A DNA stretch of 64,000 nt from Tessaracoccus sp. MC1679 (GTDB taxonomy: Bacteria > Actinomycetota > Actinomycetes > Propionibacteriales > Propionibacteriaceae): positions 434,001-498,000 of the forward strand of contig NZ_JACJGB010000001.1 of NCBI RefSeq assembly GCF_014164775.1. Direction: 5' to 3'. Position numbers and translations under genes: made by a program. The notes beneath the pieces are model-generated. The model was given only the letters and a program-made list of their open reading frames with translations, did not search any database and was not told where the DNA came from. Below, one piece after another: positions 16,877-24,588 of the stretch. Numbering within the stretch: position 1 is the stretch's first letter; each line of letters begins with the position of its first letter.

Positions 16877-17921
16877 TTGCGTCAACCCCAAGAAACCGGC
16901 TGAGCCGACGCGCCGACTCCGTGCCGTCGTGCCAGCGGTGGACGAACTCGACATTCAACCTCGCCCGCTCCCTCCACTCATCCCGCTCATCGAGTACCTT
17001 CAGCAGCACGTCGGTGAGGGTAGCGGGGTTGGCGTGGGCTAGGAGCGGCGACGCCGGCATCTTCGCCGCGACGTCGGAACTCAAGTTCCCGACCACCACC
17101 CGCCCAGCCGCCATTGCTTCGACGGCCGCAACCCCGTAGTACCCGCTGAGCACCTGGTCCACCACGACATCTACCGAGTGGACCAGGGCCACCATCTGCT
17201 CGTGCGGCACCGCTCCGCTCCGCACATACTCGATCCTGCCCTGACGGTCCAGCTCTTCGAGCACGGGCTCAACGTACTGCGAGCCCTTGATTGGCGGTGT
17301 GCGGCGGCTCGGGAGGTGCAGCACCCTCGGACGCCTCCGCTCAAGGAGCGGTTCCTCGCATGACCACTGGCTCGGGTCCAGGCACACGGGCAACCAGGAT
17401 CCCATGGGGAGGTCGAAGGCCAGGTCCGGAGTCGAGAAGAAGACGGGCAGCCCGCTGGACTCGGCGATCCGGCGGGCCTGGGCCGCCTGCGAGCCCAACG
17501 CCTCCCGCCAACTCGCACTGCCCTCCTTGTAGTAGGACCACTCCTCACGCTCCATGTGCGCCTCCGGGCTGCGGACGTCCGAGCCGTGGGCGATGAGAGC
17601 GACCGCATAACCTGCCCTGCGCAGCTGCTCCACGTCGCCGGCGAACTTGCCCCGCGCACGAAGGTGGAAGAAGGGCTTGAACCCGTCCAGGGCTACGTGG
17701 GTGGCGCCACGCAGCAGCCGCTGGGCTCTCCAACCGCGCAGAAGCGGATTGCGGTAAGCCTTGCGCCCGATCAGCCTATCTGCGGGGAACTGAAACCCGC
17801 CGCGGCTCGAAACGCTGAACGACCAGGCCCGGGAAGCGCCGCGGCGGTTGACTGCCTGTGCCCACGCGTTCGCTTGACCTGCATAGTTCGCGGGGCCGAT
17901 GGCCAAGACTGGATGATGCAC
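16866..17921 (-). CDS. GT4-type glycosyltransferase, tandem paralogue A
   Basis: A 351-residue GT-B glycosyltransferase and the first gene of the minus-strand pair. It carries PVLAIGPANYAGQA at the N-terminus, ALIAHGSDVR in the acceptor domain, VLHLPSRRTPPIKG at the interdomain region and YGVAAVEAMAAGRVVVGNL in the donor domain. GTG 17921 is supported by GGAGG 5 nt upstream. Its TAG stop overlaps the start of paralogue B. The divergent 94 bp to the polymerase at 18016 must hold promoters for both directions. Sugar specificity cannot be assigned. Confidence 0.8.
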   Translation of the reverse strand: MHHPVLAIGPANYAGQANAWAQAVNRRGASRAWSFSVSSRGGFQFPADRLIGRKAYRNPLLRGWRAQRLLRGATHVALDGFKPFFHLRARGKFAGDVEQLRRAGYAVALIAHGSDVRSPEAHMEREEWSYYKEGSASWREALGSQAAQARRIAESSGLPVFFSTPDLAFDLPMGSWLPVCLDPSQWSCEEPLLERRRPRVLHLPSRRTPPIKGSQYVEPVLEELDRQGRIEYVRSGAVPHEQMVALVHSVDVVVDQVLSGYYGVAAVEAMAAGRVVVGNLSSDVAAKMPASPLLAHANPATLTDVLLKVLDERDEWRERARLNVEFVHRWHDGTESARRLSRFLGVDASEQ

Positions 17922-18003
17922 GCCACCTCCACTGCCAGAGTGCGCGCAGTCTAGCAGCGAACGCCCCGTGCACTCCGGATCCGGGGAGGACCTGGCTCGG
18001 GCC

Positions 18004-18018
18004 TATACTGACGCGATG
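18004..18018 (+). promoter_or_regulatory. Leaderless -10 TATACT for the second polymerase gene
   Basis: TATACT at 18004-18009 is followed by six bases and ATG 18016. The upstream in-frame GTG at 17968 lies before this -10 and has no ribosome-binding site, so it is not used as the start. Confidence 0.55.
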
Positions 18019-19314
18019 GACTCGAGCGCGCCACTGCCTGCGCGTTCGCGGCAATGGCTCGATCGGGCCGCTCGGGTTCTGGTGGCTCTCCTGCCCACAC
18101 TGGCGACCGTCGCCCTCTACCTTCCCAAGGGGGCACTCATGCCCTCCCGCCTCGCCGTTCTGGCGCTGCTCGCGCTGGGAGTGGGCTCCGTCTGGATCCG
18201 ACGACGTCTCGACGCTCCCCGGACCGCGGCCACGACAATCATGGTCTTTGGTGTGATGCTGGGATTCGGTGCTCTGTCCTGGGCGCGCTTCCCCGAACCG
18301 GACCTCGCCGCATTCAGTCACGCCGCCTTCATCGCGGCCGCCGCCCTCGCGACGGCACTGACGGTGGTCCGGCTCCCCATGCTCCACGTCCTGGTGGCCG
18401 GCTGGGCCGTCTCGGCCGCCCTTGCCGCCGCCATCGGGTACTGGGAGGTGGTGACCGGCTCCCACCTCCCCGGTAACCTTCCCGCGCAGAAGTACGACGA
18501 CGTGATCCCCGGGTGGAACGTGATCTCGTCCTTCTTCGACAACCCGAACCTCTACGGCTATCACTGCGCCGTCGTCCTGGTTCTGCTGCCGTTGGCCTAT
18601 CAACTCGCACAGGGGTGGCTCCGGCCAGGCGTGATCGTTCTCGGCGTGCTGGTCTCGGGCGCGCTGTACTGGTCCTCCAGCCGGATGGGGTTGGTGGCCG
18701 CGGTCGTCGGGCTCGTGGTATGGGCCCTGACGCGCCGATGGTCTGTGATCGTCATGCTGCTGAGCGCGGTCACCGTGGGGGTGACGGCTTTGGCCGGATG
18801 GCCGCCGGGCCGCACCATCGCTTACCACGTGCGTCAACTCACCGAGAATCTCCAGTGGGGAGAGCTCACTTCCTCAGGCTCGCGGCTCCAGCTCATCCGG
18901 ACCGGGTGGTGGATGACCGGCGAGAGCGGCTACCTCGGGGTCGGCCCTGGGCACTTCGCGACGTGGGCGGCGTCGCCGAATAACCCCTACCCGTCCGGCC
19001 TCGTGAATCCACATTCAGGCGTGGTGGAAGTCATGGCTGAGTACGGGCTGATCTCGCTCGCGACACTGGGCGTCGGAGCGCTTGCGGCAGTGCTGCTATG
19101 TGTCCGCGCCTTGGCGCGCCTCCCAATGGAGGCATCCGCAGCGCGGGCGTCTGCCTGGTGCTCCATCGCGCTGGTCGCCAGTTTGCCCTTCGTGTCCCAC
19201 ACGCACTCCAGTTGGCTCAGTCAGCCTCTGACGATGGTCCACATCGCCACCATCACCGGGCTCTTGGCGTTCGTTGAGTCCGCGACGAGAGAACTCATTC
19301 GTGTCGAGAATTAA
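18016..19314 (+). CDS. O-antigen polymerase/ligase family membrane protein (Wzy/WaaL-like), copy 2
   Basis: A 432-residue polytopic membrane protein with ten or more hydrophobic helices. It has the Wzy/WaaL superfamily signature YWSSSRMGLVAAVVGL before the large extracytoplasmic loop and YLGVGPGHF plus LVNPHSGVVEVMAEYGL after it. It is clearly in the same superfamily as 13528-14754 but diverged. Having two such proteins suggests either two polymers or one polymerase plus one ligase that attaches polymer to a wall or lipid acceptor. ATG 18016 is chosen from the TATACT hexamer 6 nt upstream. The flippase gene starts within its last codons. Confidence 0.82.
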   Translation: MDSSAPLPARSRQWLDRAARVLVALLPTLATVALYLPKGALMPSRLAVLALLALGVGSVWIRRRLDAPRTAATTIMVFGVMLGFGALSWARFPEPDLAAFSHAAFIAAAALATALTVVRLPMLHVLVAGWAVSAALAAAIGYWEVVTGSHLPGNLPAQKYDDVIPGWNVISSFFDNPNLYGYHCAVVLVLLPLAYQLAQGWLRPGVIVLGVLVSGALYWSSSRMGLVAAVVGLVVWALTRRWSVIVMLLSAVTVGVTALAGWPPGRTIAYHVRQLTENLQWGELTSSGSRLQLIRTGWWMTGESGYLGVGPGHFATWAASPNNPYPSGLVNPHSGVVEVMAEYGLISLATLGVGALAAVLLCVRALARLPMEASAARASAWCSIALVASLPFVSHTHSSWLSQPLTMVHIATITGLLAFVESATRELIRVEN

Positions 19315-20632
19315 GCGGGCTCTCCTGGGAAAGGCCGGGCCGCAGAGCTTCCTGCGGCAGGTCATGACGCTAATGTCGGGCACCGCACTGGCGCAGCTCA
19401 TGCCGCTTCTGGCCTCACCGATCATCGCCCGCCTGTACTCCCCCACCGAGATGGGCGCGTTCACCGCCTTCATGTCCCTCGTCGGAGGGGTGGTGACCAT
19501 CTCGACATGGCGCTACGACCTTGCGATCGTCCTTCCTAAACGTACGGAAGACGCACGGGCCCTGGTGAAACTGGCGTCCAGACTAAATGCCCTGACGTGT
19601 ATGACGCTCGGACTCGCGTTGTTGATCTTCGCCGGACCCATCACCGACGCGCTCGGGCTTCCGGAGCTCGAGCAATGGCTGGTGGGGGTCGCTCTGGTGT
19701 CCTGGGCATTCGCGCAGGTATCGATCTTCAACTACTGGTGCAACCGACACCAGAAGTACGGCCTGCTCGCCGCCAACAGGGTGGGTCAGGCGGCCACAAC
19801 GACCGGGACCCAGCTCGGCTTGGGGGCCCTGGCCTTCGGGACGACGGGGCTGGTGGTGAGCACCCTGCTGGGCCAACTCGTCTCCGCCGCCAACCTGTTC
19901 TGGCGAACCCGTCGGGACATCTACGGTCAGCCCAGATCCTCGCTGCGCGCGGTTATGTCCGAGCACAAGAAGATGCCATTGCTGAACGCCCCCACAGCAA
20001 TCCTCGACACCATCCGCGTCAACGGGGTCCAGTTGATGATCAACGCGTTCTTCTCGTCCGCCATGCTGGGGCAATTCGGCCAGGCGTGGCGACTCCTTCA
20101 GGCTCCTTCTGCTCTCATCAACTCGGCGCTCTCGCAGGTGTTCTACCAACGGCTGGCAACCGTCCAGCGCGGGCACCTCACCAGCCTGGTCCGCGCGAGC
20201 ATCGCCCGGTCCGCCCTCATCGGCATCGTTCCTTTCGTGCTCATCCTCCTGCTGAGCCCACCTTTGTTCCCCGTGGTTTTCGGTGGACGATGGGCGCTCG
20301 CGGGGCAAATCGGCAGTGCCCTCGTTCCTTGGCTGTACATGAACTTCATCACCTCACCGGTGTCAACGGTCTTCGTGGTCACGAGGCGACAGGGCACCCT
20401 CTTCTGGTTCGGGCTGCCCTTCACCGCCGCACCGCTCCTCCTCATTCTGGTTTTCCACGCGGATATGCTGCGGCTCATCTGGGCGCTTTCCTTCCTGATG
20501 GCCGGCATGCTCGGCTGCTTCCTCATCCTTGCGATGTGGGTGAGCCGGGGGTTCGACAAGGGAGTCGGGCTGACAGACACCGGATCGGACCAGCCCCCCG
20601 TAGGGCCGTCCGGCGCCCAACTGCCCACCTGA
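19301..20632 (+). CDS. Wzx-type oligosaccharide flippase (MOP superfamily)
   Basis: A 443-residue protein with about twelve membrane helices and the N-terminal signature of polysaccharide flippases (LMSGTALAQLMPLLASPIIARLYSP shortened to its key elements: SGTALAQ, ASPI, RLYSP). It would flip undecaprenyl-diphosphate-linked repeat units to the outer face for the polymerase. GTG 19301 lies 14 nt inside the preceding polymerase gene, with GAGAGA ~10 nt upstream; an in-frame TTG at 19274 is the alternative. Coupling to the polymerase is consistent with a Wzx/Wzy pathway. The last ~25 residues are a polar, Pro/Gly-rich cytoplasmic tail. Confidence 0.85.
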   Translation: MSRIKRALLGKAGPQSFLRQVMTLMSGTALAQLMPLLASPIIARLYSPTEMGAFTAFMSLVGGVVTISTWRYDLAIVLPKRTEDARALVKLASRLNALTCMTLGLALLIFAGPITDALGLPELEQWLVGVALVSWAFAQVSIFNYWCNRHQKYGLLAANRVGQAATTTGTQLGLGALAFGTTGLVVSTLLGQLVSAANLFWRTRRDIYGQPRSSLRAVMSEHKKMPLLNAPTAILDTIRVNGVQLMINAFFSSAMLGQFGQAWRLLQAPSALINSALSQVFYQRLATVQRGHLTSLVRASIARSALIGIVPFVLILLLSPPLFPVVFGGRWALAGQIGSALVPWLYMNFITSPVSTVFVVTRRQGTLFWFGLPFTAAPLLLILVFHADMLRLIWALSFLMAGMLGCFLILAMWVSRGFDKGVGLTDTGSDQPPVGPSGAQLPT

Positions 20633-20711
20633 AACCACAGGTTCCTCCGGAGACCCGGACGAAGAGCGCTGCGGTAGGCTGACCGCACCCGTCCCAGGCA
20701 GGAAGTTCCCC

Positions 20712-21767
20712 ATGCGAGTCGTCAGCATCGTCGGAGCACGTCCCCAGTTCGTGAAGTTGGCTCCAGTGGCGAAGGCCTTCAGCGCTGCAGGCATCGACCA
20801 TCAGATCATCCACACCGGACAGCACTACGACGTGAACATGTCCGAGTCGTTCTTCGTCGAACTCGGCATTCCGGCCCCGGACCTCCACCTCGGCGTCGGC
20901 GGCGGAACCCATGGCGTCATGACCGGACGCATGCTCGAGCAGCTAGATCCAGTGCTGGAGCGGTTGGCCCCTGATTGGGTGCTCGTCTACGGGGACACGA
21001 ACTCGACGATCGCGGGGAGCCTGTCTGCCGTCAAGATGCACCTCAAGGTGGCCCACCTCGAGGCCGGTCTACGGTCCTTCAACCGACGCATGCCCGAGGA
21101 ACACAACCGCGTCATGACAGACCACGCGGCAGATCTCTGTCTGGCCCCCACCCGGGTGGCTATGGAGCACCTGGCGGCGGAGGGCCTGGCGGAGCGCTCG
21201 GTGCTCGTGGGCGACGTCATGACTGATGTGTGCCTCCAGATCCGTGACTCGGTGCTCAGCAATCCGCGGACAGTCCCCGGAGTGGGCACCGGGCAGCCCT
21301 ACGTCCTCGCCACCGTCCACCGAGCTGACAACACCGACGCGCCAGACCGCCTCAACACCGTGCTGGACCGCCTAGGCTCCCTCGACGTCGATGTCATCCT
21401 GCCCATCCATCCTCGCCTGCGGGCGCGCTGCGAGGCGGACGGCATCGCAATCGAGCGGGGACGGCTACGGGTGATCGACCCGCTGCCGTACCCGGACATG
21501 ATCAACGCCGTGGTGCGTGCCCAGGGCGTCATCACCGATTCCGGCGGCCTCCAGAAGGAGGCTTTCCTCCTCGGCACCGTGTGCACCACCATCCGCACCG
21601 AGACCGAATGGGTGGAGACTCTGCGAAACGGTTGGAACGCGCTGGACCCGGATCTGGATCGGCTGGCCGAACTCGCCACCCGCCCAGCTCCGGTAGAGGA
21701 TTTATCTGCCCCGTACGGCGACGGCCATGCGGCGCAGGAGGTTGCCCGGGTTCTCCTCGCACTCTGA
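20712..21767 (+). CDS. UDP-sugar 2-epimerase, WbpI/WecB family
   Basis: A 351-residue non-hydrolysing UDP-GlcNAc-type 2-epimerase. Family signatures are GARPQFVKLAP, HTGQHYD, VYGDTNST, HLEAGLRS, RMPEEHNR, HRADNTD and TDSGGLQKEAF. GGTHGVMTGRML and SFNRRMPEE resemble WbpI-type (UDP-GlcNAc3NAcA 2-epimerase) more than E. coli WecB, from my recollection of those families. With WbpA, B, D and E homologues nearby, the likely reaction is UDP-GlcNAc3NAcA to UDP-ManNAc3NAcA. ATG 20712 has AGGAAG 7-8 nt upstream. It sits 29 nt before the aminotransferase gene. Confidence 0.87.
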   Translation: MRVVSIVGARPQFVKLAPVAKAFSAAGIDHQIIHTGQHYDVNMSESFFVELGIPAPDLHLGVGGGTHGVMTGRMLEQLDPVLERLAPDWVLVYGDTNSTIAGSLSAVKMHLKVAHLEAGLRSFNRRMPEEHNRVMTDHAADLCLAPTRVAMEHLAAEGLAERSVLVGDVMTDVCLQIRDSVLSNPRTVPGVGTGQPYVLATVHRADNTDAPDRLNTVLDRLGSLDVDVILPIHPRLRARCEADGIAIERGRLRVIDPLPYPDMINAVVRAQGVITDSGGLQKEAFLLGTVCTTIRTETEWVETLRNGWNALDPDLDRLAELATRPAPVEDLSAPYGDGHAAQEVARVLLAL

Positions 21768-21784
21768 CCCGGAGGCCGGCAGAG

Positions 21785-21799
21785 TATCCTCTCCCTGTG
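21785..21799 (+). promoter_or_regulatory. Leaderless -10 TATCCT for the EpsN/PglE-like gene
   Basis: TATCCT at 21785-21790, six bases, then GTG 21797. This suggests an internal promoter separating the aminotransferase and sugar transferase from the epimerase gene. Confidence 0.5.
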
Positions 21800-22957
21800 A
21801 ATGAGCGCGTCTTCCTCTCCCCGCCCGACATGACCGAGCTGGAACGTTCTGCCGTCTCCCGCGCCTTCGATGGAGGGTGGATCGCGCCCCTCGGCCCGGA
21901 GGTCGACGGCTTCGAGGCGGAACTCGCTGCCTACTGCGGCCGGGGCCACGCCGTCGTCCTCTCCTCCGGCACAGCCGCCCTGCATCTGGCGGGGTTGGCA
22001 CTGGGGTTCAAGCCGGGCGACGTCGTGATCACCGCGTCCATGACCTTTGCGGCCACCACCAATGCCATCACCTACACCGGGGCGACGCCGGTGCTGGTTG
22101 ACTGCGACGAGCAGGGCTCCATCGACGTCGACCTCACGAGGCAGGCAGTTCAAGACCAACTGGCCAAAGGGCGTCGTGTCACCTCACTGGTGCCGGTGGA
22201 CCTCCTCGGCCACGTCGTCGACCACGCCGGCCTGCGACAGGTGGCCGACGAGTTCGGGCTCAGCGTCCTGAGCGATGCCGCCGAGTCCCTCGGCGCGATC
22301 CACGCCGGACGGCCGGCTGCCGCCTACGGCGACATGTCCGTGGTCTCCTTCAACGGGAACAAGGTGATGACCACGTCGGGAGGCGGCGCCGTGCTCACGG
22401 ACGACGCCGCCGAGGCCGCCCGGATCCGCTACCTGGCCACGCAGGCCCGCCAGCCCGTGCTGCACTACGAACACACCGAGGTGGGCTACAACTACCGGAT
22501 GTCGAACCTGCTGGCGGCACTGGGCCGCGCGCAACTGTCGCGCCTGCCGGAGATGATCGAGCGCCGCCGCGCGCACCGCCTCCGGTACAAGGCCCTGTTC
22601 GAGGGCGTCGACGGGGTGTCCTTCTTCGGGCAGCCTGATGGTGCGGACGGCCCGGTCTTGGCCGGCGTAGACCACGACAACTTCTGGCTGACCTCCCTCA
22701 TCGTGGATCCCGCAGTGGCGGGATTCAGTCGTGACGAGATCATCGCGGGACTCGCCGCGGACAACATCGAGGCACGCCCGGTGTGGAAGCCGATGCACGC
22801 GCAACCGGTCTTCGCGCACGTGGACGCCTACGTCAACGGCAACTCTGACCGACTCTTCGCCACCGGGGTGTCCCTCCCGAGCGGCTCGGCCCTCACCACC
22901 GCACAAATGGACCGCGTCGAGGCGCGCCTGCGCAGTGTCCTGGAGCGGAGGCGGTGA
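21797..22957 (+). CDS. DegT/DnrJ-family sugar 4-aminotransferase (EpsN/PglE-like)
   Basis: A 386-residue PLP-dependent aminotransferase. The opening VFLSPPDM and NWIAPLG-like GGWIAPLG are hallmarks of the EpsN/PglE branch that aminates UDP-4-keto-6-deoxy-GlcNAc. The PLP lysine is Lys189 in FNGNKVMTTSGGG; SSGTAALHL binds the phosphate and LSDAAES contains the pyridine-contacting Asp. GTG 21797 is set by the domain start and the TATCCT hexamer; open frame upstream overlaps the epimerase. It would act on the product of the dehydratase at 3100-4959, giving a UDP-4-amino-4,6-dideoxy-HexNAc. Its stop overlaps the next start by 4 nt (GTGA). Confidence 0.87.
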   Translation: MNERVFLSPPDMTELERSAVSRAFDGGWIAPLGPEVDGFEAELAAYCGRGHAVVLSSGTAALHLAGLALGFKPGDVVITASMTFAATTNAITYTGATPVLVDCDEQGSIDVDLTRQAVQDQLAKGRRVTSLVPVDLLGHVVDHAGLRQVADEFGLSVLSDAAESLGAIHAGRPAAAYGDMSVVSFNGNKVMTTSGGGAVLTDDAAEAARIRYLATQARQPVLHYEHTEVGYNYRMSNLLAALGRAQLSRLPEMIERRRAHRLRYKALFEGVDGVSFFGQPDGADGPVLAGVDHDNFWLTSLIVDPAVAGFSRDEIIAGLAADNIEARPVWKPMHAQPVFAHVDAYVNGNSDRLFATGVSLPSGSALTTAQMDRVEARLRSVLERRR

Positions 22958-23568
22958 GGCGGCCCTACGACGGCGTCAAGCGGGGGATGGACCTCGTCAT
23001 CGCCTGCGCGGCACTGGTGGTCTCGGCACCGTTGCAGGCCGGGGTGGCCGCGTTGGTGCGGTTTAACCTCGGGTCCCCTGTCCTCTTCCGACAGGAACGA
23101 CCCGGGCTCAACGGCAAGACCTTCACCATGTACAAGTTCCGCACCATGCGTGACTTCGGTCCGGGCTGCGTGACCGACGAGGAGCGCATCACTGCATTCG
23201 GTTCATGGCTGCGCTCCACCAGCCTTGACGAGCTCCCCGAGCTCTACAACGTCGCGCGCGGGGACATGTCCCTGGTAGGCCCGAGGCCCTTGCTGCCCGA
23301 GTATCTTCCCCTCTACACGGCGCGCCAATCCAGGCGCCACGAGGTGCGCCCAGGGATCACCGGGCTGGCCCAGGTCAAGGGTCGAAACTCGATCCCCTGG
23401 GCCGAGCGGCTCGCCTGGGACGTCCGATACGTGGAGACGCGAGGCTTCCTGCTGGATTCTCGGATCATCCTCGACACCATCGCGGTGCTCTTCCAGCGCG
23501 AGGGGATCACCGAAGAGGGGCAGGTGGCCATGACGGACTTCATGGGAGCCCCGGACGTCGACCTCTGA
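22954..23568 (+). CDS. Undecaprenyl-phosphate phosphosugar transferase (EpsL/PglC-like)
   Basis: A 204-residue small monotopic phosphoglycosyltransferase of the bacterial sugar transferase family. It has KRGMDLVIACAALVVSAPLQ as the re-entrant hydrophobic segment, FRQERPGLNGKTF, MYKFRTM, the catalytic Asp-Glu in TSLDELPEL, VGPRPLLPEY and RPGITGLAQV. It would transfer phospho-sugar from the UDP-amino sugar made by its coupled neighbour to undecaprenyl phosphate, starting repeat-unit assembly. Small size without extra membrane helices fits the PglC/EpsL type rather than WbaP. It overlaps the aminotransferase by 4 nt and ends 7 nt before the convergent ATP-grasp gene. Confidence 0.9.
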   Translation: MRRPYDGVKRGMDLVIACAALVVSAPLQAGVAALVRFNLGSPVLFRQERPGLNGKTFTMYKFRTMRDFGPGCVTDEERITAFGSWLRSTSLDELPELYNVARGDMSLVGPRPLLPEYLPLYTARQSRRHEVRPGITGLAQVKGRNSIPWAERLAWDVRYVETRGFLLDSRIILDTIAVLFQREGITEEGQVAMTDFMGAPDVDL

Positions 23569-23575
23569 CCGCGCC

Positions 23576-24556
23576 TCAGTGTTTGGACAGACCGTCGATG
23601 CGCTGCATGAGTACACCGTCGTACGCCAGCATCGCCCAGTCCTCCTCGTAGTCGCCGATCGAGCGCTCGTTGGCCACCCCCGCCACGTTGCGGAGCAGCA
23701 TTGACGGGAAGTCCACCCCGCATTCGTACGCGTGGGGATAGACCCCACCGAAGCGCGGGTTCACCTCCAGGATCGACCAGCCGTCGTCGGTGGAGAAAAG
23801 GTCCACATCGATCGCGCCCCTGAACCCGGCCCGTGCGGCGAAATCGGAAACCAGCTGAAACAGGGAGTCGTCCTTGAACGAGACCGATTTGTCCGCTGTC
23901 CCGGCCCGCATCCGGAGCTTCTTCTTCGCGAACATCGAGACGACCTCGCCCGACATGAGGTCCACGTAGACGTCCACATCGACCGGGTCACCCGGTAGGA
24001 ACTCCTGGATGAGGAGATCTGGTGTGGCCTGCATGGCCGACTCGAGCTGCGGCAGCGAGTCGATCTTGGCGATGCCGGCCGACGCGGACCCGGTCCGAGA
24101 CTTGACGAACAGGGGGAAGTCGGCGCTGCCCTCGCGTAGGTCTGCGCGGACTTCCTGAATATCGATCCAGGACCTCGGCGTCGGGAGCCCCTCGGCGGCA
24201 AGCCACTGATACATGGCCCACTTGTCGAACGCGCGTTCGACCACTTCCGACGGCGAGACCATCACTTGGGTTCCGATGACCTCGAACTCTTCCACGTGCC
24301 TGGCGAGCAGGCTCAACTCGGGGTCCAGAAGCGACAGAACCACCGCGATCTCGTCGTCGCGACAGATCTGCAGAATGGACGCCAGGTAGTCAGGAGCCGT
24401 GATCAAGGGGACGACATGATGGCCGTCGGCGGCGTAGAGCGCCGGCGCCAACTCGCTTGCGTCGGTGGCGATCACCCGGCCCCGCCCAGCCAACGCACGC
24501 TTGAAGTAGGTGACGGTCTGCACGCGGCTGCCAGCCGTGAGGATGAGGACGTTCAT
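23576..24556 (-). CDS. ATP-grasp ligase-like protein in polysaccharide locus
   Basis: A 326-residue ATP-grasp protein. Its N-terminal domain begins MNVLILTAGSR and the central part has FDKWAMYQWLAAEG and an FPLFVKSRTGSAS-type ATP lid (KSRTGSAS). C-terminally it has AIDVDLFSTDDG and ILEVNPRFGG, the Mg-binding E-x-N-P-R-F. ATP-grasp enzymes activate a carboxylate as acyl phosphate and join it to an amine or thiol. Partner substrates are unknown. ATG 24556 is chosen because homologous folds begin there; an in-frame ATG at 24598 would overlap the upstream decarboxylase by 10 nt. The two minus-strand genes form a unit inside an otherwise plus-strand region, so they may supply or attach an amino-compound decoration. 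Confidence 0.8.
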   Translation of the reverse strand: MNVLILTAGSRVQTVTYFKRALAGRGRVIATDASELAPALYAADGHHVVPLITAPDYLASILQICRDDEIAVVLSLLDPELSLLARHVEEFEVIGTQVMVSPSEVVERAFDKWAMYQWLAAEGLPTPRSWIDIQEVRADLREGSADFPLFVKSRTGSASAGIAKIDSLPQLESAMQATPDLLIQEFLPGDPVDVDVYVDLMSGEVVSMFAKKKLRMRAGTADKSVSFKDDSLFQLVSDFAARAGFRGAIDVDLFSTDDGWSILEVNPRFGGVYPHAYECGVDFPSMLLRNVAGVANERSIGDYEEDWAMLAYDGVLMQRIDGLSKH

Positions 24557-24588
24557 GCCCCTGCCATGTCCCTTCGGTACCTGGTTGG

